Source: Taeniopygia guttata
Lineage: Eukaryota; Chordata; Aves; Passeriformes; Estrildidae
Length of the DNA stretch: 64,000 nt
Direction: 5' to 3'
NCBI RefSeq assembly: GCF_048771995.1
Contig: NC_133026.1
Location: 11,600,001-11,664,000 of the forward strand
Each line of letters begins with the position of its first letter. Position 1 is the stretch's first letter. Of the stretch, positions 11,001 to 19,110 are shown piece after piece. The position numbers were made by a program, and so were the translations under genes. Under the pieces are notes generated by a model, which saw only the letters and a program-made list of their open reading frames with translations, ran no database searches and was not told the origin of the DNA.

Positions 11001-11823
11001 GCCCCTCAAATTTGATGATGTTTTTTGACTGTTTTGCCAATTGTGCCCCTCCGACACCTTGAATGTGTCCAGCCACGTCCTGCAACTCCCAACGTGACGG
11101 CCAATCCCGTGAGGGAATGACTGTGACGTCTGCCCCTGTGTCCAAGAGGCCGTTAAGCCACTTGTGCTCACCGCCATTCCATATGTAACACTCAATTTTG
11201 GGTCTATCCTTCCCAATCACCTGGGCCTGACACACCTCGTAGATCTGCTTTGCGGATTTCCTCCACAGGTCTTCTGGGTAGACAGGGGCCCCAGATACAG
11301 GTATGGCCTGGGCAATGATCTGCCCTTTGGGAAGGTAGACTGGCGGGTGAGCACAGTGCAGCCACAGCACCAGATGTTTAGGGTTTGCAGGTGTCAAATT
11401 GGGTGCGATAGTGATGTCGAGTGGCGTGTATTTTGTGTCCCCAAGGACGATGTACTTACTGTGGAGTTTTCTCCAGGTCCCTGGGTCCTGTGTGTCCACT
11501 GTGACAAAGTGCCAATTGCTGTCCCTGAGCAGTAGGGGTTTGGTTAGAGCCAACCTGTATGGAGAGAAGTTGGACTGGGTGTTAAGGATGGGCCTGGGAT
11601 GGTCGGGGTCCCGACCAAGCCATGCCTGTGAGATGAAATTCCCAACTCCTCCCACGCAGGCTGGTTCACCAGCTCTTGTTCCCCTATTGTGCACTCCAGA
11701 AATGTCATGTTTGGTATTGTCCTCAGGTGGGTATGCTACTGTGTTGTCCCTCCTGCCCCCTGATGTTATGTTTCCCACCAAATTTTTGTCCTCACGCAGG
11801 GAGGGACTGCGCTGGGAAATCAG
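8059..11823 (-). CDS. pol: Pro-Pol polyprotein (protease, RT, RNase H, integrase), intact
   Basis: Made as a Gag-Pro-Pol fusion by -1 frameshifting; it enters the frame at 11823 and has no ATG of its own (a TTG at 11781 is the first start-like codon). It is open for 1,254 codons. Counting residues from 11781: a possible dUTPase-derived segment about 70-165 with one motif-like block (PKGQIIAQAI); aspartic protease with DTGA at 214-217 and the GRDL block at 282-285; RT about 325-560 with catalytic D410, LPQG 449-452 and YMDD 483-486; RNase H with D777, E812, D832, D897; integrase zinc site H920, H924, C948, C951, catalytic D977, D1034, E1070 (D-X35-E) and a W-x-P-S-K C-terminal domain near 1169. 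A basic RRRRK patch and a Ser/Pro-rich tail end it. No stop or frame break. Unlike classic betaretroviruses, pro and pol share one frame. It copies the RNA genome and inserts it into host DNA. Confidence 0.95.
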   Translation of the reverse strand: MISQRSPSLREDKNLVGNITSGGRRDNTVAYPPEDNTKHDISGVHNRGTRAGEPACVGGVGNFISQAWLGRDPDHPRPILNTQSNFSPYRLALTKPLLLRDSNWHFVTVDTQDPGTWRKLHSKYIVLGDTKYTPLDITIAPNLTPANPKHLVLWLHCAHPPVYLPKGQIIAQAIPVSGAPVYPEDLWRKSAKQIYEVCQAQVIGKDRPKIECYIWNGGEHKWLNGLLDTGADVTVIPSRDWPSRWELQDVAGHIQGVGGAQLAKQSKNIIKFEGPNRQTAYLRPFVLDYTEPLWGRDLMAQWGVSLTIPTPQVFRAAVTEERPTQKLNWLSDVPIWVEQWPLNKQKLKALQELVAEQLAKGHIQETTSPWNSPVFVLKKPGKDEWRLLHDLRAINNVIENMGPLQPGMPSPTMLPKDWELAVIDIKNCFFHIPLHPDDAPRFAFSVPSLNREAPMKRYHWRVLPQGLKCSPTICQRYVASLLTPVRTATEGVIIQHYMDDILICAPNDDLLTHALNLTTDALVAAGFELREDKIQKMPPWKYLGLEITKRTITPQKLAIKNKIRTLADVQQLCGSLNWVRPWLGITNRDLAPLFDLLKGGEEPSSPRELTPEAQAALIKVQETMSARQAHRYDPDLPFKFIILGRLPHLHGVIFQWTDTPRKGKDQDRRDPLSIIEWVFLSHHRSKRMTRPQELVAELIRKARARIRELAGCDFECIHIPIKLESGQFTKAMLEHLLQENESLQFSLDSYTGKISVLRPAHKIFESEIQFALSIKQIQSKRPLKALTVFTDASGSSHKSVITWKDPQTQQWETDIVEVEGSPQIAELAAVVRAFERFSEPFNLVTDSAYVAGVVSRAQDAVLQGVSNEALHKLLSKLIKLVSHREQPFYVMHIRSHTNLPGFLAEGNRRADSLAAAPAQVAPLPDKFQQAKISHQFYHQNAPGLVRQFHLTRDQARAIVATCPSCKSLPLPSVSSGANPRGLRSCEVWQMDVTHIHSFGRMKYVHVSVDTFSGAVFASAHAGEKAKDIEKHLIQAFAMLGVPKLIKTDNAPGYTSKGFVSFLQQWGIKHKTGIAYSPTGQAVVERTHQSLKRMLKQQTPTMKVESPQVRLARALFTLNFLNCSFENLNPPVTRHFNNHELSKVREKPPVIIKNPETWQLEGPHELVTWGRGYACVSTPSGLRWVPSKFVRPYVPKHQTDKKKDPQVKHAALRRRRKSPPFLFDSAPSLSEPSLTPYSSLDSPFPFDLNLPSPEC

Positions 11824-11829
11824 TTTTTT
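11747..11829 (-). promoter_or_regulatory. Gag/Pro-Pol -1 frameshift signal with predicted structured stimulator
   Basis: The heptamer A-AAA-AAC (11829..11823) is in the gag frame and is followed directly by the gag TGA (11822..11820). The pro-pol frame is exactly -1 to gag. Downstream, TTTCCCA (11819..11813) can pair with TGGGAAA (11777..11771), and CGCAG (11811..11807) with CTGCG (11799..11795). The 7-base loop TCCCTCC of that hairpin is fully complementary to GGAGGGA at 11753..11747, giving a possible pseudoknot or kissing interaction. The heptamer is a well-known efficient site in betaretroviruses; the structure is my inference from complementarity. Confidence 0.85.
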
Positions 11830-12740
11830 GGATGTCCCCCTGAGTTGGAGGCACCTTGCCCTTGCTGCTGTTTTTTAAAGCGCAAGAAGTCCTCTTTGAG
11901 GGGGCAGTGAGATGCCCAGTGTCCTTTCTTGTTGCACAGGTTGCAGGGCCGTCCTGGATGGTAGCCTTTGGGTGGTGGCCCAGTGAAGCGGCGTGCAGGA
12001 GCCGGAGCCGCGGATGGCGTGTGGGCTTCGGCAAAGGAGACTCTCCGTGATGGCGTTTGGGGTGTCCCCGGAGGGTCTTTTGAAGGCAGGGTGACCCTTC
12101 GAGCGCACACGTCCAGCATGTCCTGGAGCGTTGGCTCTGGGTCGAGGGGCAGGCTCAGCATCGCCTGTCGGCAGGCCTCGTTGGCATTCTGCAGGGCGAT
12201 CTGCTTCACCATGCCCTGCCTCAATCCGTCCTCTGGCACCTGCGATTCAGCTGCCTTGTACAACCTGTCTACGAAGCTAACGAAAGATTCCTGTGTCTCC
12301 TGCTTAATAGAAAAACAGTTAACAACAGGACCACGGGGTTTTAGCTTAAAAAATGCCTTTTCTGCTGCATTGGCAGTTGCTGCCAATGCCCCCCTTGGAA
12401 TCTTTTCAGCCTGTGTTGTTGCCACATCCCAATCCCCTATCCCGCACAGGTGGTCAATGGTTAACATGCCTCCATCGGTGTCAGAGGAGGTCTCGGCTTT
12501 TGCCCAAAGTTGCGGTAATGCATCCCGTACCTCCCGCCTCCATGCGGATTCCCATACCAAAAACTCAGCCTGACTAAGCAAGCACAAAAACAGAGCGCGG
12601 ATGTCAGCAGGGACGTACTCATTGGAGGAAAGTGTGACTTTTAAAAGTCCCCTAAAGTATTCACTTTCCCGACCAAAGTCTTTTTGGGCTTTGCAAACAT
12701 CTCTAATCACAGCCTGTGGGATAGGGGTCCACTGTGCCAA
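11820..12740 (-). CDS. gag: Gag, capsid-nucleocapsid part (second frame)
   Basis: 306 codons from the first start-like codon (TTG), but the frame is open for well over 150 bases upstream, so this is the continuation of gag rather than a separate gene. It is -1 relative to the matrix part. Residues 1-215 look like capsid, with the major homology region at about 145-165 (Q-x3-E-x4-F-x2-RL pattern). One CCHC zinc knuckle follows (C266, C269, H274, C279; C-X2-C-X4-H-X4-C), where many retroviruses have two. The capsid N-terminus, judged by a PV start after a hydrophobic stretch, lies just upstream near 12776. It ends at the TGA after the slippery site. Role: particle assembly and RNA packaging. 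Confidence 0.85.
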   Translation of the reverse strand: MAQWTPIPQAVIRDVCKAQKDFGRESEYFRGLLKVTLSSNEYVPADIRALFLCLLSQAEFLVWESAWRREVRDALPQLWAKAETSSDTDGGMLTIDHLCGIGDWDVATTQAEKIPRGALAATANAAEKAFFKLKPRGPVVNCFSIKQETQESFVSFVDRLYKAAESQVPEDGLRQGMVKQIALQNANEACRQAMLSLPLDPEPTLQDMLDVCARRVTLPSKDPPGTPQTPSRRVSFAEAHTPSAAPAPARRFTGPPPKGYHPGRPCNLCNKKGHWASHCPLKEDFLRFKKQQQGQGASNSGGHPKN

Positions 12741-13684
12741 GGGTCTGCCCCTCTGCCGCGGGGTGTAGGTGACTGGTGCGGCAGAAAAGGCAAGCAGGGG
12801 TTGCGGCAGGTCGCGGCTTCCCCCCTCCCCCCTCCCTCCTCCTCCGCCCCCCCCCCTCCCTCGGGAACCGAGGCGTGGGAACCAGAGGGCGGGTCGTGGG
12901 AACCGAGGGCGGAGGCAGGACCAGGGCTAGGGGGTGTGGCTGGTGTTATCTCACCCGCAGGGGCGGGGTCGGAGGGAGGACTGCTGAATGATTCATTAGG
13001 GGAGGTGCCAGAAGGGGGTGGAGGGGAGGGGTGGGTGGAGAAGTCTCGGGAGTGGGAGGGGTTGGCTGTAGGGCGGAGGGGGTCGTTAGGAGACAAAGAA
13101 CGCAGGGAGGGGGAGGGGTATGCCATGTGGTCGCCTCCATCTTGTGCCCTGGGGCAGGGATCTGGGGTTTTAAAACTCACAACTTTGTAACGAGAGGAGG
13201 TTTGGGGAGGGGAAGGGTGCAGGGCGATGCCAGCATCGTCCTGCAATGGAGCCTGGGGGTTAACAGAGAGGCCAGAATCTGCCTGCGGCTCGTTTTGCCG
13301 GGATGCCTGTCTGAGAATCCCCGGGCTAGGGAGAGAGGGATAGGAGAGGGTTTTTGGGGGATTTGGGGGGCTTGGGAGGCAGCGTTCACCCTGCGGTGGC
13401 TCTGGCTTCCCTTTGCAGTTATCTTTAACAATATTTTTCAATTGAATTGCGAAGTGGATAAAAATTGAGAGGGACTGATCCTCCTTTTGGGCAATTTCTT
13501 TTTCCACTCGGTCCCAGAATTGGACTTGGTACAAATTTTCCTGCGACAGGTCCTGGAAAGACTGCAGAAGCCACCGTGCAAAACGCTTCACGTCTGATTT
13601 TTTACATTTCTTCCCTCCCCCCACTAAAATTCCTAGGGTTTGAACATAAATTCTCTCCTGTGACACAGACATTTTTGCACCCAT
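12707..13684 (-). CDS. gag: Gag, matrix and proline-rich part (first frame, frame break after)
   Basis: 325 codons from an ATG with a strong context (A at -3, G at +4). The first residues M-G-A-K fit an N-myristoylation signal for membrane targeting, which is why I prefer this start over the GTG at 13708. Residues 1-90 are helical and lysine-rich, like a matrix domain; the rest is Pro/Ser-rich spacer. The capsid lies in the -1 frame, so this frame ends out of register at 12707 after about 50 non-gag-like residues. The break probably falls in the ten-G run (minus strand 12856..12847). One lost base there would explain it. A sequencing error in the homopolymer is an alternative. Confidence 0.85.
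   Translation of the reverse strand: MGAKMSVSQERIYVQTLGILVGGGKKCKKSDVKRFARWLLQSFQDLSQENLYQVQFWDRVEKEIAQKEDQSLSIFIHFAIQLKNIVKDNCKGKPEPPQGERCLPSPPNPPKTLSYPSLPSPGILRQASRQNEPQADSGLSVNPQAPLQDDAGIALHPSPPQTSSRYKVVSFKTPDPCPRAQDGGDHMAYPSPSLRSLSPNDPLRPTANPSHSRDFSTHPSPPPPSGTSPNESFSSPPSDPAPAGEITPATPPSPGPASALGSHDPPSGSHASVPEGGGGAEEEGGGRGEAATCRNPCLPFLPHQSPTPRGRGADPWHSGPLSHRL
12847..12856 (-). other. Ten-G homopolymer, likely site of the gag frame break
   Basis: Upstream of this run the gag-like sequence is in the matrix frame; downstream, the sequence leading into the capsid is in the -1 frame. Both frames are open across it, so the exact site could be anywhere between here and about 12790. The longest homopolymer in the overlap is the most slip-prone place for a one-base deletion, a two-base insertion, or a base-calling error. 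Confidence 0.55.
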
Positions 13685-14127
13685 TATGTCGATGTTAAGG
13701 CGTGTCACAACCCTCGCGGCTGGTAAAATATCAAAAGAAAAAAAAAGACGCCTGTTGGAGACTGGAAAGCCCTCCCTTACAAAATCCCTGAAGCGGGAGT
13801 CAAAATGTGGGCTCTTACGCCCTCTTGTGGGGGAAAGAGAAACTCACCCCAAAGGGAGCAAGGCGTACCCAGCCCAGGGGGACCCCGGTAACTCACCACG
13901 GGTCCGGCGACGTCCGAAGGCGAAACGAAAAGTCCAGCTGCGAAGTTTTCGCCGTGGGGGGGCCGAGCTTCGGCGGTGCGAGCCAAAGGTGCCGGCCCCA
14001 CCCCTCTGGAAGCCCTGGCTCCTTAAAACGGAACCACGGCTTGCGAGGGTGTTGTAACGTCCACGAGGTAAATCAACGAGCTTTTCGGGGCTCGGTGGTC
14101 CTCAGTCCGTGTGCTTGGAGCTCCCAA
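13685..14127 (-). other. Proviral 5' leader with candidate splice donors
   Basis: 443 bases between the primer site and the gag ATG, expected to hold the packaging signal. Two donor-like GTGAGT motifs are visible on the minus strand, at 13896..13891 (context GTG|GTGAGT) and 13847..13842 (context GGG|GTGAGT). Such a donor would normally feed a spliced env mRNA; with env missing its use is unclear. A 74-codon upstream open frame (14001..13777) contains both sites and has no recognisable domain. Confidence 0.5.
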
Positions 14128-14145
14128 GCAACGCGTTGGTCGCCA
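14128..14145 (-). other. Primer binding site, tRNA-Lys(1,2)-like
   Basis: Four bases after the 5' LTR, TGGCGACCAACGCGTTGC on the minus strand. It begins with TGG, complementary to the CCA end of a tRNA. It agrees with the tRNA-Lys1,2 primer site used by some betaretroviruses at about 14 of 18 positions, with one mismatch in the first 12. The assignment is tentative; comparison with the avian tRNA set would settle it. Confidence 0.7.
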
Positions 14146-14748
14146 CAACTGCCTTAGCGCTCTCTCTTGTCCCCCTTTTCGTCCCAGCTAGCTCTGTGAG
14201 GGGGGGGGAGCGCTGGCAACTTCCGTGTTTTCCGGCGAACCCTCGCGGGTGTCGGCCGGTGCTGCGTGGGTCTGGGAGCTTAGGCGAGTCCCGAGGCGAA
14301 CAAAGGAGAGAGACTTTTTCCCCCGCGGGCGATATCTCGGTTTATTATGGCTTGGTTGGGGAGGAAAAAACCGAGAAGCTGCTGCGTGCTAAGTTCGAGT
14401 TTGTCCGTGCCGCCTGGCCGATTCAGGGGCGGGGCGGTGCGCTCCGGCGCTGGCCGCGATCCAAGAGACGCTGTGTGCAGAGCCGCGGCGCTGCTGCCGG
14501 CACGTGCAGGAGCCGCGGCGATCCCGGAAGCGGCGGCGGCTGCGGTTCGGCCGAGGCAGCGATCGCGGTGCAGTCCGAGGCTGCCGCGGTCGCCCGAGGC
14601 AGCGGCGGTTGCGGCAGTCAGGGGCCGGGCGAGAGAGAGAGCCGCGGCAGCACGCAGGGATCCGGCGGGAGAAGAGGCGGCGGGCCGGGCAGCAGCGGCA
14701 GTCGGGGCCAGGCGGGAGAAAAAGCACCGGGGCGTCCCCAAACCCGTT

Positions 14749-14755
14749 CTATAAG
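14749..14755 (-). promoter_or_regulatory. TATA-like box of the 5' LTR
   Basis: CTTATAG on the minus strand, about 300 bases into the LTR, downstream of two inverted CCAAT motifs and upstream of the GC-rich R region. It would place the RNA start near 14720. It is an imperfect TATA and the GC-rich sequence could also start transcription at several sites. Confidence 0.5.
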
Positions 14756-14801
14756 TACGGGATAGGGGAAACCCGGGGTGGCCAATGAGATAACGCCACG
14801 G

Positions 14802-14830
14802 GGGGACTTGGGGATAGTGGGGTGCAGGGG
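14802..14830 (+). promoter_or_regulatory. G-quadruplex motif in U3 (5' LTR copy)
   Basis: Same motif as at 7557..7585, preserved without change in the promoter LTR. It is on the strand opposite to proviral sense, just upstream of the TATA-like box, where a folded quadruplex could affect transcription or replication. Confidence 0.6.
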
Positions 14831-15052
14831 TCCAATGGGAGATGGACAGATGGAAGGGTGCCCGGTCGTCTCTCGACCCCGCCGCATGCCTGACAGATGG
14901 TCTGAGAGACGTAAACAAAGTGACTAAGCACTTCCTCGGGAAGGCAGACCGCGGGGGGAAATGGGAGAACCCGGGGGGTCACTTACAGAGTGCGGGGGGG
15001 ATACATGGAATGACCTTATACATAATAGAACATATAATAACACAATTCCACA

Positions 15053-15058
15053 ATAAAT
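15053..15058 (+). repeat. Target-site duplication, right copy (ATAAAT)
   Basis: Identical to 6899..6904 on the other side of the provirus. It directly follows the LTR end TTCCACA. Confidence 0.95.
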
Positions 15059-17555
15059 GATTACAACAATACTCCTTTGCCTGTCTTTCATACCACTAAC
15101 TACATCTTTTATGACAAAAAAAACTATTTCATCTCTCTGTTGGAATGTCTGCTTTTGTAAAGAAATCTCAGGATTTGACAGAAGACCAACATGAGTCCTC
15201 TTTGATCCCCTGGGAATACGCGGTATCTCATCTTTCATAAGCTTGTTGAAATTACATATTTAATTTAAAATGGCCAAAACTAATATAAATTCTGAACTAA
15301 TAAATAACATTAGAGCTGAATAACATGATAGAACTTATTGTGTTTCTATTTTCTAGAGCATAGAATAGAGCCTTAGTCACAAAATCAGAAAATTCAAGCC
15401 CTTAAAGATTTCAGGTTCATCTTTTGTATGTGGAGGATGGAGAAGTGAAGGCGAGAGAGGGACACATGAGACTGTAAGTTTTTCATACTTTCCCCAAACA
15501 CTTTCCTTAGTTTGAAATGTTTATTTCTAGCAGCCTAATCAAATGCAGAACATTTCACTGAAATTCAAATACTGCTTTAAATAACAAGAAATACCATCCA
15601 AAATTTCCTGTGTCAGTTTCCTCAAAAGTCTATGTCATTCTTGAAAACAGGTTTACTAAAGTACTCAAAACTGTCCTCAAAAATATCCTTTCTCTTAATT
15701 TGAACTCTTTCATCATCTTGCCCTGAAGTTTTCAGTTACTGTTCTACTGCACATATCAGTTCTGTTCCTGGTGTTCTTTAGCACTGATTTTCATTCATGG
15801 CTACTAAGATATAAAAGCTATTGCAGTCTTTTCATCCATGCTTTTAGAAACATGAACATCTTTGAATAATGTTCATGGTTCTTCATGGTTTGCTTCTGGG
15901 GACAGATTTTGGCCCCTTCTAAAAATGGCAAAACACAAAACAATTCTTACTCTGTTTGGCCTTGCTGTGTAGAATGAAAACACAGGAGCAACTACCATAT
16001 GTCCCATTAACTCAAATTTTCTCTGCCAAAAGTGGAAAAATAAACCTATTTGCTTTCAGACATTTCCCTTTCACAGGATCCAGGCAGAATCTGCCACAGT
16101 GAGGAATGAAGACAACATGTTCCCCTCTCCCCATGTCCAGCTGGAATCAGCCTCTGGACTCTTCTTTTTGTCAGGTCATATCTTCCCATCATGAGTCCAG
16201 ATGGTACAATTTTTTCCCCTCTTACATTTCTTCCTCAATTCTGAAAAAAAGGGCGCCCAAAGCAATGTTCTATTATTTTAGTGTGAGAGCTCTCTCTAGT
16301 GGCAAGGATGTTATTTGCCTTTATGTTGGCGTTATAAAACATTCCAAAAGGCTGCCTGATTTTTGTCTACCCGGGAAGCATTGTTATTGGATTAACACTG
16401 ACAAATATTTTAAAATATTCTCTTAATTTTTATTCCAGATTTTTGTTGTTATAGTAGCATGGCTACAAACCTTTCTCAACTCAAACCAACAGGATTTATG
16501 TCTATTTTCATCTCAGCCACTAGAGCCTTTAATTGTTTTCAGCTTATAATCTAAACCACTCTGGTGCAGAGAGTGAGAGGACATTGAGAATACACACGGG
16601 CATCCTTTGAATCTTCAGAGTGAGTACAGAGAAGTACAGAGAAGTACAGAGTGAGTAGGTTTGAGAACAGCCCTCACATTAAAAAAAAAACAAACCCGTA
16701 AGGTTTGTTAAGATTCTTCAGTACAGGTGGAATTAAGATAAGGAGAAAGATTTCAGATGGATAAAAGTGGACTTGTTTTAACAGTCATTGCTGATAGTCA
16801 GGATAGAATTTCTCAAAAAAAAATTAGGGGTCTAGTCAAATCCTAGCATAAAAAAATGTTCATAAAATGTAACAAGGGAGAATTCCAAAACAAGAGAGAG
16901 TTGTAAAGAAACAATGAAAGAGTTAAAAACAGCTTTTATAAACAGGAAGAATATTTATGCTTTAAATTACATCTAATTAATCTCCGGTCTTTTAATTTAG
17001 GGATAAATTAAATTTAGAAAGTATTTTTCTTGAACCAAGAATAAAAACTCTGAAAAAAAAAATGCTAGTGTTCCATTTTATTATCTTAATGTTGGAAGTT
17101 TCTGTTTTAACATTAAGAAAATGAAACTAAACTCAAATAAACTGTTTAAAATGAAAAAATATTTCAGGCTGATCAAAACAGTTATTCTGAAATAAGCATT
17201 TTGGTTGAGGAACCAGACCAAAATGCAATCATGTGAATAGCTCTATGTAAAATGTCATTTTAAATAACTTTTGCATTAAACTTATGTACTGCTGTATCTA
17301 ACTTAAACTTTGGACTTCATTAAAATTAGTGTGGTCTCATTCAAATAATCCTCAGTAGCAGCTGACTGGAAAATTACCTGAATGTCAAACTGAAATTTAG
17401 CTGCTCTACTTTGCACACAAACTAAAATCCCCCCCAAACCCTCAACAACAATTCTAAGGAATGCTAAGGTGCATACACACTGCTAAAGATAAGTGCATTT
17501 GGATTGTATTTCACAAATCATTTCCTTATTCAAAGAATGCCCTTTCTACTGTATT

Positions 17556-17580
17556 TGTTGATGCTCTTTAAGCATCAACA
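17556..17580. repeat. Perfect 10-bp inverted repeat (hairpin)
   Basis: TGTTGATGCT and AGCATCAACA flank a 5-base loop. A similar TGGATGCTCTTTAAACAT sequence follows about 35 bases on. Probably chance or decay of an old repeat; no known element recognised. Confidence 0.6.
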
Positions 17581-19087
17581 TTTGTTGATACATTTGTGGA
17601 TGCTCTTTAAACATGGAAGCATATTCTCATCTATATATTCTCTAACAATTTTAGCTTTCCTCCGGTGCCCAGTTAACAGATCTGTGTTTAGGCTTGCCAG
17701 GAGGAGGCAGGTTTGTGGGAGTGAAGGTCTGGGCTTTGCTCACTGAGGAGCTCATGCTTCCCACTGCTGCATTTCACTCCCCAGCGCTGTTACCCCTGCT
17801 GCCATCCCCTTTTGCAGCCCTGCTCAGCTGCACTGTTGGGTATGGATATCCCTGCAGGTCTCATCCAGAAGCCCCCAAAACCTGAATTAGCTTGTTCAAA
17901 GAACTCTCAGACTAGTGAGCGTGTCTGAGTGACATATTCTCCCTGACAATAGTAAATTAGCACATTTTTATCTCTAAATCATCATAGATATTTCAGTGAT
18001 GAGCAAGTACTTGCAGTTTCATTTCTGCTTATCCTTGCTGACTCTCAAATAATTCTGAAGCCACCAGCATTTCTAAAAGCAAGACACATTGATTTCCTCA
18101 TTATATTAGGAAACGGCAAGTTAAGCAAATTTCAGAAGTCTTTTCAAACTCCAGAGTCTGTTCAGAAGTGATAAGACAGGACATCATATTCAGCTCTGTA
18201 AGCTTTTGTGTGGAGATAGTTCTCAGCAAAAGTATTTCTGTCCTAAGGAAAAAAAAAAGAAAAAGAAAAAACTATTTCCCTTTTCCAGCTGGAAAAGGAA
18301 GAGGAGGATGGAATCTTCAAATTTTAATTCATGTACTACAACTGCTTTACTTGCTTTTTTCTATTTTAGGGAAACAGAATTTTGTATGCTAAAATTGTCT
18401 TTTACACTGCAACTCACCATGCAAAATTCCCCTAACCTCAACTGTGCTTATCAAAGACAAACAGAAAAAATAAATAAATAAAAAGTAATTATTTATCACT
18501 ATGGCAAATTACTTCTGTTCAGAAAAGAAAAATGCCATGATTTTTCACCAGTAAAAAGATTGTAATAGTGTACATGTGAAAATCATTCCAACAGATGAAA
18601 TCTTTCTGTATTTGCCCAACAAATGGCTTACAGCATGTTCATTTATTTCATATAAATTCCCCAGTGAATTCAAAATAATTACTGGTTGTATCACATAGCA
18701 ATGACTATTGCTATATGACTGTTGCAATGACTATTGCTATTGACAATATTACAAATACAAAGCAAATGCTTGATACCATTTACTGCACCCAGCCAGGTTG
18801 CTGGACCCTGGTGGTGTGTTGTATTTCAGGTATTTGTATACAGTGAGCATAAAGTATGGAGATTACTGTGGAAATAACAATAGTTCTTACTGCAACTACA
18901 CAATCTCTTAAAATTGTATTATTTTTACAATGAAATATGTGGGAGAACGATAGCTACCCAAAAGAGAGTCTCATTATCTACTTTCATTTCATCTGATTCT
19001 GCTTATTTTGTTCCAAATACCTCATAGTCATAGGTATAAGCAGAGACAATACATCTCCTCTGGTTTTTTGGGGGTTGGTTTTGAGTT

Positions 19088-19110
19088 ATGTGTGTGTGTG
19101 TGTGTCTGTG
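19088..19110 (+). repeat. Short (TG)n microsatellite
   Basis: TG dinucleotide run with one interruption by C. Ordinary simple repeat. Confidence 0.8.

Larger units (their letters stand above)
6905..15052 (-). mobile_element. Full-length env-less class II (betaretrovirus-like) endogenous retrovirus
   Basis: 8,148-bp provirus: two 903-bp LTRs with TG...CA ends, primer binding site, gag, pro-pol, polypurine tract, flanked by a 6-bp target duplication. Class II assignment rests on the 6-bp duplication, a tRNA-Lys1,2-like primer site, the A-AAA-AAC frameshift site, a possible dUTPase-like segment upstream of the protease, and the style of RT (LPQG, YMDD) and integrase. The LTRs differ at one site in 903, so the insertion is very young. 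There is no env between pol and the 3' LTR. Gag has one frame break; pol has none. GC content is far above the AT-rich flanks. The element could make Gag-Pro-Pol particles only if the gag break is not real or is supplied in trans. Exact family name not known to me. Confidence 0.95.
14150..15052 (-). repeat. 5' LTR of the provirus (promoter LTR)
   Basis: 903 bp, identical to the 3' LTR except for 14535 (G, against A at 7290). Being 5' in proviral orientation, it supplies the promoter. The sense strand has a TATA-like CTTATAG at 14755..14749, inverted CCAAT motifs upstream and the same G-quadruplex motif on the opposite strand (14802..14830). AATAAA is at 14346..14341. The LTR is markedly CpG-rich in R/U5, a likely methylation target; that is inference. 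Confidence 0.95.

Noticed and set aside
12707..12740. Matrix-to-capsid frame change as a second programmed frameshift
   Set aside because: No retroviral gag is known to shift at this point and no canonical slippery heptamer with a stop just after is seen; mutation or base-calling error at the G run is simpler.
14109..14765. 218-codon plus-strand ORF across the 5' LTR as a gene
   Set aside because: Antisense to the provirus, repetitive Gly/Ala/Arg/Ser composition, explained by the GC-rich LTR; similar ORFs occur in other frames.
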